A stretch of 64,000 nucleotides of DNA from Brevibacterium sp. RIT 803 (GCF_016892625.1 NZ_JAFEMW010000002.1:434001-498000); one strand, 5' to 3'. Shown: positions 37,672-46,751, counted from the stretch's first letter. Made by a program: numbers and translations. Notes: generated from the sequence alone by a model not told the origin.

Positions 37672-38625
37672 TCACATCAGTCCGTTTGCTTGCAGAAAGA
37701 CCCTGGCCACTTGGGCGGGGTCGATCCTATTGATGGCGGAAGCTTCGTTCAGCGCCTGGATGGCCTCGATCGTCAGGAGTGAATGAAGTCTGTTCAAGAA
37801 CTCGGGCGCGTCCTCGTCGAGGTCTTTGAAGACATCGTCCCTGATCAGCGGTACGACGTTCTGGAATCCGAAGAGCTTCTTGTCGTCTTCGAGAACAACA
37901 AGGTCGGATCTGAGCAGCTGCGGATCGGTGGTGAACACGTCCGCCGCTTGGATCTCGCCACGTTCGATTGCCTGGTAGTTCAGTCCGATGCTCAGAGTCC
38001 TGAGTTTCATGTTCGTCAGACCATATGTGTCGACGATGCCCTCATACCCGATTGCTCCGGAGACATTGTCCGGGTACGTCGAATAGGTGAAATCTCCGAT
38101 GCCTTTGAGATCGGACACCTTCTTCAGCCCATGTTCGTCGGCGAATTCCTTACGCACAGCGATCGCGTTTTTGTTCTCGAAGGGTGTGGCCTGAAGTGTG
38201 GTCACTCCATGCTCGTTCTCCCACTTCTTCGCTATGTCGTAGGTTTCCACGGCCGTGCCCAACGCGGTGTCAGTGCCAACCCAATTCACCACGATGACCC
38301 CGGTGTATTCGGGGTAGATGTCGATCTGGCCCGACTGGAGTGCGGTATTGATGATGTCACTGGATCCGACGTTCGTCTTCAGATCGACTTGGTATCCGCG
38401 AGCCCGAAGCCCTTGAGCGTAGAGCTCACCCATGATCCAACTCTCCGCGAATCCTTTGGATCCGATGGTGATCCTGCGCCTGGCAGCTCCTGATTTGGCA
38501 CCACCGACGCTGGCCGTGGTGGAGGTACAACCGCTCAGGGTGGCCGCTGCTATACCAACGCTGAGTGCGCCGAGCGTTCCCAGGACTCGGCGCCGATTGA
38601 GTGTGTGTCTATTCAGTTTGTACAT
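37672..38625 (-). CDS. glycine betaine/carnitine/choline-type substrate-binding lipoprotein
   Basis: 317 residues. The signal contains NRRRVLGTLGALSVGIAAATLSGC, an Arg-rich N-region plus lipobox (LSGC), so Tat-type lipoprotein export is possible. The OpuAC fold shows ITIGSKGFAESWIMGELYAQ, SSDIINTALQSGQIDIYPEYTG and AADVFTTDPQLL. It probably captures quaternary amines outside the cell for the ATPase/permease genes downstream. Starts 6 bases after the CocE-type hydrolase stop. Confidence 0.9.
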   Translation of the reverse strand: MYKLNRHTLNRRRVLGTLGALSVGIAAATLSGCTSTTASVGGAKSGAARRRITIGSKGFAESWIMGELYAQGLRARGYQVDLKTNVGSSDIINTALQSGQIDIYPEYTGVIVVNWVGTDTALGTAVETYDIAKKWENEHGVTTLQATPFENKNAIAVRKEFADEHGLKKVSDLKGIGDFTYSTYPDNVSGAIGYEGIVDTYGLTNMKLRTLSIGLNYQAIERGEIQAADVFTTDPQLLRSDLVVLEDDKKLFGFQNVVPLIRDDVFKDLDEDAPEFLNRLHSLLTIEAIQALNEASAINRIDPAQVARVFLQANGLM

Positions 38626-38631
38626 CGTTGC

Positions 38632-40788
38632 TCAGTTCAGGTCGCGTGGAACGGACTTCGTCGTCGTCCTCGAATGGAACTGCTTTCCGTCCTTGTAGGC
38701 AACGAGTTCATTGGTCACGAGGAAGTTCGCTGTGTCACCGCTCATGGTGCTGCGTGTCCGCAGCTCAACATCCCATCCCTGATCATCCTTCGTGAGCGCC
38801 TCTGCCTCGGCCTGCTGCAGCAGCGCCTGACTGCTGACAGGATCCGCAAGCGCGGGCCTCCGGTAGCGGATGACTCGTTCGCAGATTGCTATCGGTGAGA
38901 GAGGGTCGGTTTCACTGCGCTTATATGAATCACGCTCGAGCGTGTAATAGAAGAGTCCGTCGCTCGAGTTAGTCTGCCAGCCCTCGGACACAGTGGTCAC
39001 AGTCGCGCTGCGATTGACCAAATCAGTCTCCAGGGTGCGGGTCATGGGCGGCCCTGACGCATCGATCGTGGACACTGGCGGAGTCGGAGGCACGCCGAGG
39101 TGGTCGGTGAGTTCCCGTGAGGTCTCAGCGTCGACCTCGGCCGAGTCGACGCTGCGCACAGGCAGTCGAAGCTCCGGATCGCCTGTGACCGTGAGGAGAG
39201 TCTCTTCGGGCGACGGCCAGAGCATGGGCCAGAAGCTCGCGGAGATGCTCAATCGCACACGGTGGCCTGGCAGGAATCGGTGGGCGGTGGATAGGAGCGG
39301 GAAGTCGATGGTGACCTCCCGGCCCGGAGCCAGAGGTTCGGGATGTTCGTGGGAGGAATGATGAGTCAGATTGAATAGGCCCATGGTCACCAGTCGTGAC
39401 GTGCCGTCTGGAGCGACGTCGCATATGCGGGCGGCGATGACTCCACAGTCTGAACTCGAAGTCAGTGTCGCTTTGAGGCTCGGGGTGCCGACGATCTCCA
39501 GGCCTGCCGGAAGATCCCAGTCTGCGGTGTAGGAGCGTGCGTCATCGGCGGCCTGGTCACCGGCCATGCCTGCTGCCTCACCGAACTGCAGCCAGCTGCC
39601 GGCGTTGTAGCCGATGAGCTCGGTGCTGCGCAGCTGACGGGGACCTGCCTGAGCCGCGTCCTGCACGTCCCAGCTGACGTCTTCGATTCCTGGTGAGGGC
39701 CAGCTGCTCTCTGCAACCCAGCGTCCCGGTCGAGTCTCCCGGTCGGTGTGAACGGGGGTGCTGTCAGGGATATAGGCACGCAATTGCGGCTGGTCCTTGA
39801 CTCCGTTGTCGATTCCACTCATCCACTGGTCCCACCAGCGCACAGCTTCGGCGATGAAGTCTATTCCCGGTCCCGGTGCTGCCTGGTGCGGGTAGTTGTG
39901 AGCCCAGGGGCCGAGCAGTGCGTGAACCGGCGGGTAGTCGGGATTCGTCTCACGCTGGTGGTTCGCATTCTCCATCAGCCGAAACAGGGTCGTTCGGTAC
40001 TCGTCAAGAAGTCCGCCGACGGCAAGGATCGGAACCTTGATGGCTTCCGGGGTGTCGCAGACTGAAGCATGTTTCCAGTAGGCGTCTCGGCGCTGGTGAC
40101 TGAGCCAGTCGTTGATATTGACCGGTGCTTCGTCGATCCGACGTTTCCAGTCCTCAGCCCAGCCCTCGCCCATGACCGCAGGATCCTGTGGGCGTGCGTT
40201 GTATCCCCACATTGTGGAGGCCCAGGAGAGCATTTGGTCGCCGACTATGGCACCGCCGTTGTAATGAACATCGTCGGCAAAACGATCGTCGGTGGAGCAG
40301 ATTGTGATGATGGCGGCCAGTTCTGGTGGTTGCAGTGCGGCGAGCTGCAACCCGTTGAATCCGCCCCACGACTTTCCGATCACTCCTGCCTGACCGTTCG
40401 ACCACTGCTGAGCTGCGATCCATCTGAGCACCTGAAGCCCGTCGTCAAGCTCGGTTTCGGAGTATTCGTCCGTCATGATTCCGGTCGAATCCCCGCAGCC
40501 GCGCATATCAACGCGGATGCTGGCGTAGCCAGCGCGGGCAAATTCGGGATGGATCGTCTGGTCGCGACCAGCGGTCATGTCGTTCTTGCGGTAGGGGATG
40601 TATTCCAAGACGGCTGGAACCTGTTTGTCTTTGAGATCATCCGGCAGCCAGATCCGGGCGGCGAGTTCGACCCCGTCTGACAGGGGAATGCGCGTGTGCT
40701 CGATGACCTCAACGCCGCGAGGGTTCGTGCGATATCTGTCGGCTGGTGGTGCTGTACGTGTGTGCTGGTGCGAAGAATTTGTTGCCAT
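38632..40788 (-). CDS. CocE/NonD-family hydrolase (X-Pro dipeptidyl-peptidase-like)
   Basis: 718 residues from the ATG at 40788; an ATG at 40818 is also open, and neither has a clear ribosome-binding site. The alpha/beta-hydrolase triad is visible: Ser in IGKSWGGFNG (~163), Asp in AVGGLLDEYR (~285) and His in LGPWAHNYP (~325). The C-terminal jelly-roll starts near residue 430. Relatives cleave esters, glutaryl amides or X-Pro peptides. It leads a co-directional run with the betaine transporter genes, so its substrate may be a choline or betaine ester or amide brought in by them (inference). No signal peptide. Confidence 0.88.
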   Translation of the reverse strand: MATNSSHQHTRTAPPADRYRTNPRGVEVIEHTRIPLSDGVELAARIWLPDDLKDKQVPAVLEYIPYRKNDMTAGRDQTIHPEFARAGYASIRVDMRGCGDSTGIMTDEYSETELDDGLQVLRWIAAQQWSNGQAGVIGKSWGGFNGLQLAALQPPELAAIITICSTDDRFADDVHYNGGAIVGDQMLSWASTMWGYNARPQDPAVMGEGWAEDWKRRIDEAPVNINDWLSHQRRDAYWKHASVCDTPEAIKVPILAVGGLLDEYRTTLFRLMENANHQRETNPDYPPVHALLGPWAHNYPHQAAPGPGIDFIAEAVRWWDQWMSGIDNGVKDQPQLRAYIPDSTPVHTDRETRPGRWVAESSWPSPGIEDVSWDVQDAAQAGPRQLRSTELIGYNAGSWLQFGEAAGMAGDQAADDARSYTADWDLPAGLEIVGTPSLKATLTSSSDCGVIAARICDVAPDGTSRLVTMGLFNLTHHSSHEHPEPLAPGREVTIDFPLLSTAHRFLPGHRVRLSISASFWPMLWPSPEETLLTVTGDPELRLPVRSVDSAEVDAETSRELTDHLGVPPTPPVSTIDASGPPMTRTLETDLVNRSATVTTVSEGWQTNSSDGLFYYTLERDSYKRSETDPLSPIAICERVIRYRRPALADPVSSQALLQQAEAEALTKDDQGWDVELRTRSTMSGDTANFLVTNELVAYKDGKQFHSRTTTKSVPRDLN

Positions 40789-40932
40789 AGTGCCCGAGGT
40801 TAACAGCGGTAACTGCATGGCTGTTCAGTTGTTTCGCTCAGTGATATGGATGTCATCGCGCCACACCTGACAGCGGTTGCCTGGCCCCACCTGCACTCGG
40901 CGACTATCCTCGGGTGCAGGGGGTACACATCG

Positions 40933-41760
40933 ATGACAGCACTGACGAACGTGACGATCTGCCGCACGTGCGGTGTCGAGACGAGTACGCCTCCACCGGT
41001 TGTGTGTCCGATCTGTTCGGATGAGCGCCAGTGGCTGCCGGAGTCGGGTCAGAACTGGACGACGCGTGAACAACTCGAGTTCGAACACCACAGCGTCTCC
41101 GTCGTCGAACGCGAACCTGGTCTCTACGCGCTGCGTGTGGAGCCGAAGCTGGGCATCGGGCAGACGTGCTATCTGGCGCAGACCGATCATGGCAATCTGC
41201 TCTTCGAGGTCCCGCCCTACATCGACGAGGACGTCATCGCCGCAGTCTCGGACCTCGGCGGGGTTCAGGCCATCGCTGCCAGTCATCCTCACATGTTCGG
41301 CCTGCAGCTCGAGTGGAGCGCAGCCTTCGACGATGCACCGATCTTCGTCTGCCGTGCAGATGCCGGCTGGGTCCAGCGCGAGGGATTGAACATCTGGCGC
41401 TACTATCAGTTTGCTGAACCAGTTCCCCGGGTTCGCTTGATGCGCATAGGCGGTCATTTCCCCGGCAGCGCGGTGGCCATGTGGACCGGCAAGGACGGCC
41501 GAGGCGTGATGCTCAGCGGAGACACGATCGCGCCGGTTGCCCGCTCAGGGTGGGTGACATTCATGCGCAGCTTCCCCAACTATCTGCCGCTGTCGGCAGG
41601 CGTTGTCAGACGCATCGCAGCCTCGGTGGCCGACCTCGATTTCGACCGGATGTACGGCAACTTCGGGCAGACTATCTCGAGCGGAGCCAGGGAGGCTGTG
41701 GCGACCTCGGCCGAACGCTACGCCGAATGGGTCTCAGGTGCCCACGACGAGCTCACCTGA
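40933..41760 (+). CDS. MBL-fold metallo-hydrolase-like protein with N-terminal zinc-ribbon-like cysteines
   Basis: 275 residues from the ATG at 40933, preceded by AGGGGGT. Four cysteines near the start (CRTCG and CPIC) suggest a small zinc ribbon. The MBL core is degenerate: the usual HxHxDH is replaced by ASHPHMFGLQLEW, while FPGSAVAMW and MLSGDTIAPVA keep the later His and Asp positions. Similar proteins are common in actinobacteria but uncharacterised. Divergent from the CocE gene. Confidence 0.78.
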   Translation: MTALTNVTICRTCGVETSTPPPVVCPICSDERQWLPESGQNWTTREQLEFEHHSVSVVEREPGLYALRVEPKLGIGQTCYLAQTDHGNLLFEVPPYIDEDVIAAVSDLGGVQAIAASHPHMFGLQLEWSAAFDDAPIFVCRADAGWVQREGLNIWRYYQFAEPVPRVRLMRIGGHFPGSAVAMWTGKDGRGVMLSGDTIAPVARSGWVTFMRSFPNYLPLSAGVVRRIAASVADLDFDRMYGNFGQTISSGAREAVATSAERYAEWVSGAHDELT

Positions 41761-41775
41761 GAAGACGGTTCGAGT

Positions 41776-41820
41776 TCCTGTCCGGAAGACTCCTGTCCGG
41801 AAGACTCCTGCCCGGAATGC
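41776..41820. repeat. three tandem 15-bp units just downstream of the MBL gene
   Basis: TCCTGTCCGGAAGAC at 41776-41790 and 41791-41805, and a third copy with two changes at 41806-41820. The array begins 15 bases after the TGA at 41758-41760. Confidence 0.9.
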
Positions 41821-41852
41821 TCGTGTCAGGGCACACCTCGAAGTGCGAAAAA

Positions 41853-41884
41853 CCGGCTAGGTCCGAGTTGACGGACCTAGCCGG
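41853..41884 (-). terminator. 13-bp hairpin terminator of the desaturase gene
   Basis: CCGGCTAGGTCCG (41853-41865) pairs perfectly with 41872-41884 across a 6-base loop. On the minus strand it is followed by TTTTTCGC, so it is a good intrinsic terminator for the desaturase, which ends at 41908. Confidence 0.85.
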
Positions 41885-41907
41885 AGAATCCAGCCATGCT
41901 GTGAAGA

Positions 41908-43059
41908 TCAGCGTGAGCGGAACTGCGCGGTGACTGGGCAGTCGAAGGGATCGGCCTGGCCGAGTCCGGCCCGGTTGAGGTACCGGACGATGATGCCGAA
42001 TGATTCGAAGAGCGTCGTCTCCGTGTATTTGATGTCCTTCTGAGCGCAGTACTCGCGGACCATCGGCTGAACTTTGTGCAGGTTGACGCTGGGCATGCTG
42101 GGGAAAAGGTGGTGTTCGATCTGGTAGTTCAATCCACCCATGAGGAAGCCCATCGGACGACCGCCCGAGATGTTGCGCGACATCAGTGTCTGGCGGCGCA
42201 GGAAGTCGATCTTCACGTCCTTGGGAACGATCGGCTGCCCCTTGTGGTTGGGAGCGAATGAACCGCCCATGTGCAGTCCGAAGACCATGACCTGGACGAT
42301 GAAGAAGACGCTGCCGATGAGCGGTCCTGCAGCCCAGATGGCGATGATGGGGAATCCGATCATACGGATGGCGAGGAAGATGCCTTCGATCCAGCGGCGC
42401 TTGATCGAGGACTGTCCCTTGATGATCGCCTTGATCGAGTTCACGTGCAGCTGCAGGCCCGCCAGGGTCAGCAGGGGAAAGAAGAACCAGCCTTGGTGTG
42501 AGGCGAACCATTTCCGCACTCCGGTGAGCCCTTGAGCATCTTCGGGGTCGAAGATCAGGGCGCCCGGTGCGATGTCGCCGTCGACGCCGGCTTTGTTCGG
42601 GTTGGCGTGGTGGAGAGCGTTGTGCTTCTTCAGCCACCAGCCGTAGCTGAGGCCGATGAATAGGTTGCCGATGATGGTCGATACCCACTCGCCGACCTTG
42701 CCGTTGGTGAAGATCTGACGGTGCGCCGCATCGTGGGCGACATATGCCGTCTGAGTGAAGAGGACTCCGAAGACGACTGCGGTGGCCATCTGCCACCAGC
42801 TTTCGCCGATGAGGAAGAGCATCGCGAAGGCGACGACGTAGGAGAGTCCGAGGAGGACGAAGCGCAGTGTGTTCCAGCCGGGACGTCGTGCCAGCAGACC
42901 GGCCTCTTTGACCTGAGCCATCAGCGCACTGAAGTCGCTGGTGAATTCCTGATTTTCGGTTCCGCGATTGGCTCGCCTCTGCTCGAGCACCTCAGCCCTT
43001 GACTCTTTTCCAAGAGTGGGCGTCGACAGCGTCCTATTCACGACATCTACTGGTTCCAT
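41908..43059 (-). CDS. membrane fatty-acid desaturase (DesA3-like acyl-CoA desaturase)
   Basis: 383 residues. The three histidine boxes of the di-iron site are HDAAH (~residue 108), HNALHH (~145) and QIEHH (~311). Hydrophobic pairs flank them (FVLLGLSYVVAFAMLFLIG; WQMATAVVFGVLF). The product introduces a double bond into acyl chains and so raises membrane fluidity. It is third in a same-strand series after a histidine kinase and response regulator, as in the Bacillus des-desKR system. A perfect 11-2-11 palindrome lies 57 bases upstream of its ATG. Confidence 0.93.
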   Translation of the reverse strand: MEPVDVVNRTLSTPTLGKESRAEVLEQRRANRGTENQEFTSDFSALMAQVKEAGLLARRPGWNTLRFVLLGLSYVVAFAMLFLIGESWWQMATAVVFGVLFTQTAYVAHDAAHRQIFTNGKVGEWVSTIIGNLFIGLSYGWWLKKHNALHHANPNKAGVDGDIAPGALIFDPEDAQGLTGVRKWFASHQGWFFFPLLTLAGLQLHVNSIKAIIKGQSSIKRRWIEGIFLAIRMIGFPIIAIWAAGPLIGSVFFIVQVMVFGLHMGGSFAPNHKGQPIVPKDVKIDFLRRQTLMSRNISGGRPMGFLMGGLNYQIEHHLFPSMPSVNLHKVQPMVREYCAQKDIKYTETTLFESFGIIVRYLNRAGLGQADPFDCPVTAQFRSR

Positions 43060-43116
43060 ATTACTTACCGTACGAGGTGGGTCGTCGCCTTGGCATCACC
43101 CCAGAGCACCGTATTT

Positions 43117-43140
43117 GACCCCCTACCCAGGTAGGGGGTC
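43117..43140. promoter_or_regulatory. perfect 11-2-11 palindrome upstream of the desaturase
   Basis: GACCCCCTACC-CA-GGTAGGGGGTC, 57 bases before the desaturase ATG and 6 bases after the response-regulator stop. A two-base centre makes a poor hairpin loop and no T-tract follows, so an operator is favoured over a terminator. The neighbouring NarL-type regulator is the obvious candidate to bind it. Confidence 0.6.
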
Positions 43141-43146
43141 GTGTCA

Positions 43147-43887
43147 TCAGACCTGGGCGCCGGGCACGATGAGCCCGGATTCATAGGCGGCGATGACCGC
43201 TTGAGCGCGGTCTCGGGCGTCGAGTTTGTAGAGAATTCGCGAAACATGGGTCTTGACGGTCTGCACTGCGATGAACAGTGAGGCAGCGATCTCCGTGTTG
43301 GTCTCACCACGCGCCACCAACACCAGGATCTCGCGTTCGCGGTCGGTGAGGTCGGGCAGGGCCGCAGCGTTCGATGTCTGCGGTCCTGCGGCGAAGTGCT
43401 CGATGACTCGGCGGGTGACGCTCGGGGCCAGCAGCCCCTCGCCCGATGCCACCACTCGTACAGCCTCGGCGAGTTCGTTGGGTGGAGCGTCCTTGAGGAG
43501 AAAGCCGCTGGCACCGGCACGGATCGCATCGAAGACATAGTCATCGATGTCGAAGGTCGTGAGCATGATGATGCGTGTCACGTCGTCGTCGATAGCGCTT
43601 GTGTCTTGGGTGCTCAACGCCGACTTCGACGCCTGCGGGGTCGTTGTCTGCCGGGCCGCCTGCCGCGATCTGGCCGAGAGGATCTCACGGGTGGCTTCGA
43701 TGCCGTCGAGCTCCGGCATGCGCACATCCATGAGCACGATGTCCGGCTTCAGCTCTGCGACGAGGCCGACGCATTCGGCGCCGTCCTGTGCCTGGCCCAC
43801 CACATCGATGTCGGGGTGCGCATCCAACAGCGCGGCGAATCCAGCTCGAACCATTGCCTGATCATCAGCAATCACGATGCGAATCAC
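43147..43887 (-). CDS. NarL/LuxR-type response regulator (DesR-like context)
   Basis: 246 residues. Receiver domain: IRIVIADDQAMVRAGF with the acidic pair, phospho-Asp in DIVLMDVRMPELDG (~54), a Ser/Thr-rich insert of ~35 residues in the middle of the receiver, then IIMLTTF and the Lys in FLLKDAPP. The C-terminal LuxR HTH reads LTDREREILVLVARGETNTEIAASLFI. The insert is unusual for the family. Start overlaps the kinase stop by 4 bases (ATGA), so both are co-translated. Confidence 0.92.
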   Translation of the reverse strand: MIRIVIADDQAMVRAGFAALLDAHPDIDVVGQAQDGAECVGLVAELKPDIVLMDVRMPELDGIEATREILSARSRQAARQTTTPQASKSALSTQDTSAIDDDVTRIIMLTTFDIDDYVFDAIRAGASGFLLKDAPPNELAEAVRVVASGEGLLAPSVTRRVIEHFAAGPQTSNAAALPDLTDREREILVLVARGETNTEIAASLFIAVQTVKTHVSRILYKLDARDRAQAVIAAYESGLIVPGAQV

Positions 43888-45437
43888 GCGTTGCTCCTCT
43901 CATCACCCTGCGATTGGTCTGATGTGTCGTCTGCGTTTGAGTCTGTATCGTCGGCGTTCGAGTCTGTATCGTCTGCGTTCGAGTCGGTGTCGTCTGCGAC
44001 GGCGTCTGGGCCTGGGACAGCGAGTACTTCGCGTCCGCCGGCCTCGGGCGAGCCGACCTCGGGTGAGTCAGCCTCGCCCCGATCACGGTCGCTCGAATCA
44101 CGCTCACCGGAATCGCGCTGAGGCGAATCGGCCACGGCCAGCGGCAGCACGGCCTCGACTTCGAAACCGCCGCTGTTGGTCCAGCCGGTTCGGAGTTTCC
44201 CTCCGACCGAGGCCGCACGTTCTCGCATTCCGATGAGGCCCTGATGACGATGGACCTCGTTCTTCGCCGCCTCCGACGGGCCCTTCCCAGCAGTGTTGAC
44301 GACGTTGATCCACAGGGCGGTGCCGCCGCTGTCGACTTTGATGTGAATCTGGGATTCGGTAGCGTGGCGGATAGCGTTGCTCAGCGCTTCCTGGACGATA
44401 CGGTATCCGGCCAGCCCGGTGCTGTCGCGCAGACTGCGATCCAACGGCCCCCCGCTGCGTTCCATCGTGACGTTGACTCCAGCCTGCTGTGCCTTCTTGA
44501 CCAGGCCTTCGACCTCGGAGAACTTCGGCTGAGGTGCAAGCTGCTGGCTCGAATCGTCATTGCGCAGAACTCCCAGCAGTCCTCGCATCTCGGTGAGGGC
44601 GTTGCGGGCGGAGATGGAGATGTCTTCGAACTCCTTCTCCACGTCTGCGTCGATGTTGGGGTGGCGAAACGGTGCGCTCGAGGCCTGGATGTTGATGATC
44701 GACATGCTGTGGGCGACGATGTCATGCAGTTCACGGGCAATCCGCGTCTTCTCCTCGACTACGACGCGCTTCGAATGCTCCTCGGCGGTATTCTCCTGTT
44801 CCTGCAGCAGCTGCGATCGGATCAGGTGCCACTGTTGGACGATGACTGCAGCGACATAGAAGCCACCTGCGATGCAGGAGAAGATGACGATGTTGACGAT
44901 CGAGGATTCCGACCTGCTCTCGGGGTACTGAATCTGCCCGAAGACGGCAGCCGCCGCTGAGATTGCGATGCTCGCCAACAGCGCGGCCAAGGCCACACCC
45001 CAGTGGGCACGGAGTCCCACAATGAGGATGATGAGGATCTGGGTGATCATCATCGGCACCATCCATGGCCAGGGAGCACCCGAGAGATAGGGGCCGAGCA
45101 GCGGAAGGACACCGCAGGCGACGACGGAGACGATCGCGCCGAAGAGCGGGCGCAGCATCGACAGCGGCATCGATCCCGCGTGGATCACAGTGACGATGAA
45201 CGCCAGGGCCACAGGAGCTTCATGGACTCCCACCGCGATCGAGGACTCGACTGCGAGCATCACGATGGAAGTGAAGATCACCGCCACCCAAGCCAGCGCC
45301 TCAGGGTTGAATCTGCGGTCCGGTGGCAGGAATCTGTCGAACAGCTTGCTGAACAGCACGAATTCCGGTTCTCCTTCTGCGGCCCTGCGCCGATTATTCG
45401 GCCCTGTGTCGACCCGAAAGGTCGACTCACCTGGCAC
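43884..45437 (-). CDS. sensor histidine kinase, HisKA_3 type with membrane sensor (DesK-like context)
   Basis: 517 residues. About five to six helices lie between residues 45 and 190 with no large external domain, suggesting that it senses the membrane itself. The phospho-acceptor is His in RIARELHDIVAHSMSIIN (~243). The HATPase part shows YRIVQEALSNAIRHA and GLIGMRERAASVGG. After residue ~440 comes an acidic tail (~70 residues) containing a sevenfold-residue repeat DDTDSNA, encoded by 21-bp tandem units at 43925-43987. The tail is not part of any kinase domain. Confidence 0.9.
   Translation of the reverse strand: MPGESTFRVDTGPNNRRRAAEGEPEFVLFSKLFDRFLPPDRRFNPEALAWVAVIFTSIVMLAVESSIAVGVHEAPVALAFIVTVIHAGSMPLSMLRPLFGAIVSVVACGVLPLLGPYLSGAPWPWMVPMMITQILIILIVGLRAHWGVALAALLASIAISAAAAVFGQIQYPESRSESSIVNIVIFSCIAGGFYVAAVIVQQWHLIRSQLLQEQENTAEEHSKRVVVEEKTRIARELHDIVAHSMSIINIQASSAPFRHPNIDADVEKEFEDISISARNALTEMRGLLGVLRNDDSSQQLAPQPKFSEVEGLVKKAQQAGVNVTMERSGGPLDRSLRDSTGLAGYRIVQEALSNAIRHATESQIHIKVDSGGTALWINVVNTAGKGPSEAAKNEVHRHQGLIGMRERAASVGGKLRTGWTNSGGFEVEAVLPLAVADSPQRDSGERDSSDRDRGEADSPEVGSPEAGGREVLAVPGPDAVADDTDSNADDTDSNADDTDSNADDTSDQSQGDERSNA
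43925..43987. repeat. three tandem 21-bp units in the kinase 3' end
   Basis: Units 43925-43945, 43946-43966 and 43967-43987, each encoding a DDTDSNA heptad, with a partial fourth copy to ~44000. In-frame length change would not disturb the kinase core. Confidence 0.85.
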
Positions 45438-45558
45438 ACTTCGTCAGTGTGACAGTAGCAAACACGGCTAGGCGTCCCGTGAGAGTTCGGATCCGTCACG
45501 GCCATGAACCAGAGAACCCATGAACCAGAGAACACTGCCGTTGACCGGAAAATGGGAA

Positions 45559-45600
45559 GGCAGAAGCCAGGGACCGCCGAGGTGGTCCCTGGCTTCTGCC
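45559..45600. terminator. 17-bp perfect hairpin between kinase and DUF4352 genes
   Basis: Bases 45559-45575 pair perfectly with 45584-45600; the 8-base loop plus the adjoining bases contain the recurrent CGCCGAGGTGG element. It lies downstream of the minus-strand DUF4352 gene. The T content after the stem is modest (CCCATTTTCC on the minus strand). Confidence 0.75.
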
Positions 45601-45683
45601 AGCCGTTCAGTTCGGTCCGGTTCGGTCCAGCCCTGTCTGATCATGGTCGGCCCGGGTGGTTCAGCCCAGTCCGATCACGTCGC

Positions 45684-46625
45684 TCAGCCGAGTGAGATCT
45701 CTATCGGCTCAGCGAAGAGTCCCCCTTCGAAGGTGAGCTTGTCCGGTGAGACATCGGCGGGGACGTCGAAGACGAGAACGCCCTTGGCCGTGTTGCCCGG
45801 GTTGATCTCCTCAGCGAAGAGAATGGAATCAGCGTCGGCGTAGAGTCCGGCCTCCGAGTCCGCAGAATAGGTGTTCCCGGATTCGTCGCCGAGCTTGATG
45901 TTGTCTTCCCAGAAGAAGTCCGGCGCCGAGGCCGTGTTCTTGACGGACAGGTTGACGGTGACGAACTGGCCTTGGGCTTCCGCGCCCATGTACTCGTCGC
46001 CGACTGAGGAGACGCCGTCCTTGACCGAGTTGACGGTGACTTCCCAGTCATCGGCAGCCACCACATCGCCGATTCCGTAACTGGCAGCAGCGTCTTCTTC
46101 GGCCGGCTTGTCCGCCGCAGGTTCTTCCTTCGCCTTGTCACCGCTCGCCGCCTCATCTTCGGCGACGGCAGCAGAGGATTCGGTATTCTCTGCCGAATCG
46201 TCTCCCCCACCGGAGATGGCACTGCCGATGATGACGACGACCAGGATGAGAACAATCCAGAACCACCAGCGTTTGAGCAGCGGCTTCTTCCGCTTCGGTG
46301 GTTTCTGTCCTGAGTTGCCCGGACCGTAGGCACCGGGACCGTAACCACCGGATCCATAGGCGCCCTGCCCATACGCACCCGGATCGTACCCACCGTGGCC
46401 ACCGTAGCCGCTGGGTCCTGTGGGTCCCGCGCCCGGATGTCCAGCACCCGGGTAACCGGACGCCTGCGGGTCAGCCATAGGCGAGCCGGCCATCTGCGGG
46501 CCAGGCACGCGGTAGGTGGACCCTTGCGCATTGCTACCAGGCTGAGGCTGGATATGGGGTTCAGGCTGGACATTGGGTTCAGGCTGGGCACCGGGCTGCG
46601 TGTGTGGGTCATTGTGAGTGGACAT
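45684..46625 (-). CDS. membrane-anchored DUF4352 (telomeric-repeat-factor-like immunoglobulin fold) protein
   Basis: 313 residues from the second ATG of an ATGATG pair; AAAGGAG gives proper spacing only to 46625. A Gly/Pro/Tyr/Gln-rich cytoplasmic N-terminus (~100 residues) is followed by a basic KPPKRKKPLLKRWW, one helix (FWIVLILVVVIIGSAI), an Ala/Glu/Asp-rich linker and the DUF4352 domain (DDWEVTVNSVKDG, GQFVTVNLSVKN, AKGVLVFDVP). The domain lies outside the cell. Divergent from the second two-component kinase; role unknown. Confidence 0.85.
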   Translation of the reverse strand: MSTHNDPHTQPGAQPEPNVQPEPHIQPQPGSNAQGSTYRVPGPQMAGSPMADPQASGYPGAGHPGAGPTGPSGYGGHGGYDPGAYGQGAYGSGGYGPGAYGPGNSGQKPPKRKKPLLKRWWFWIVLILVVVIIGSAISGGGDDSAENTESSAAVAEDEAASGDKAKEEPAADKPAEEDAAASYGIGDVVAADDWEVTVNSVKDGVSSVGDEYMGAEAQGQFVTVNLSVKNTASAPDFFWEDNIKLGDESGNTYSADSEAGLYADADSILFAEEINPGNTAKGVLVFDVPADVSPDKLTFEGGLFAEPIEISLG

Positions 46626-46751
46626 CATGCTCCTTTGATGATGAGCGCCGTGCACCGCCGGAAGGCGGTTCGAAGTGGCTGGCGCAACTGGAATAGCGAG
46701 GTTCGCGTTGATACTCCTTCAGCATTCCGCCTCGGCGAAGATCGGACATCA

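Noticed and set aside
43117..43140. Rho-independent terminator of the response-regulator gene
   Set aside because: Two-base centre, no T-run and position before a regulated gene favour an operator, though a dual role is not excluded.
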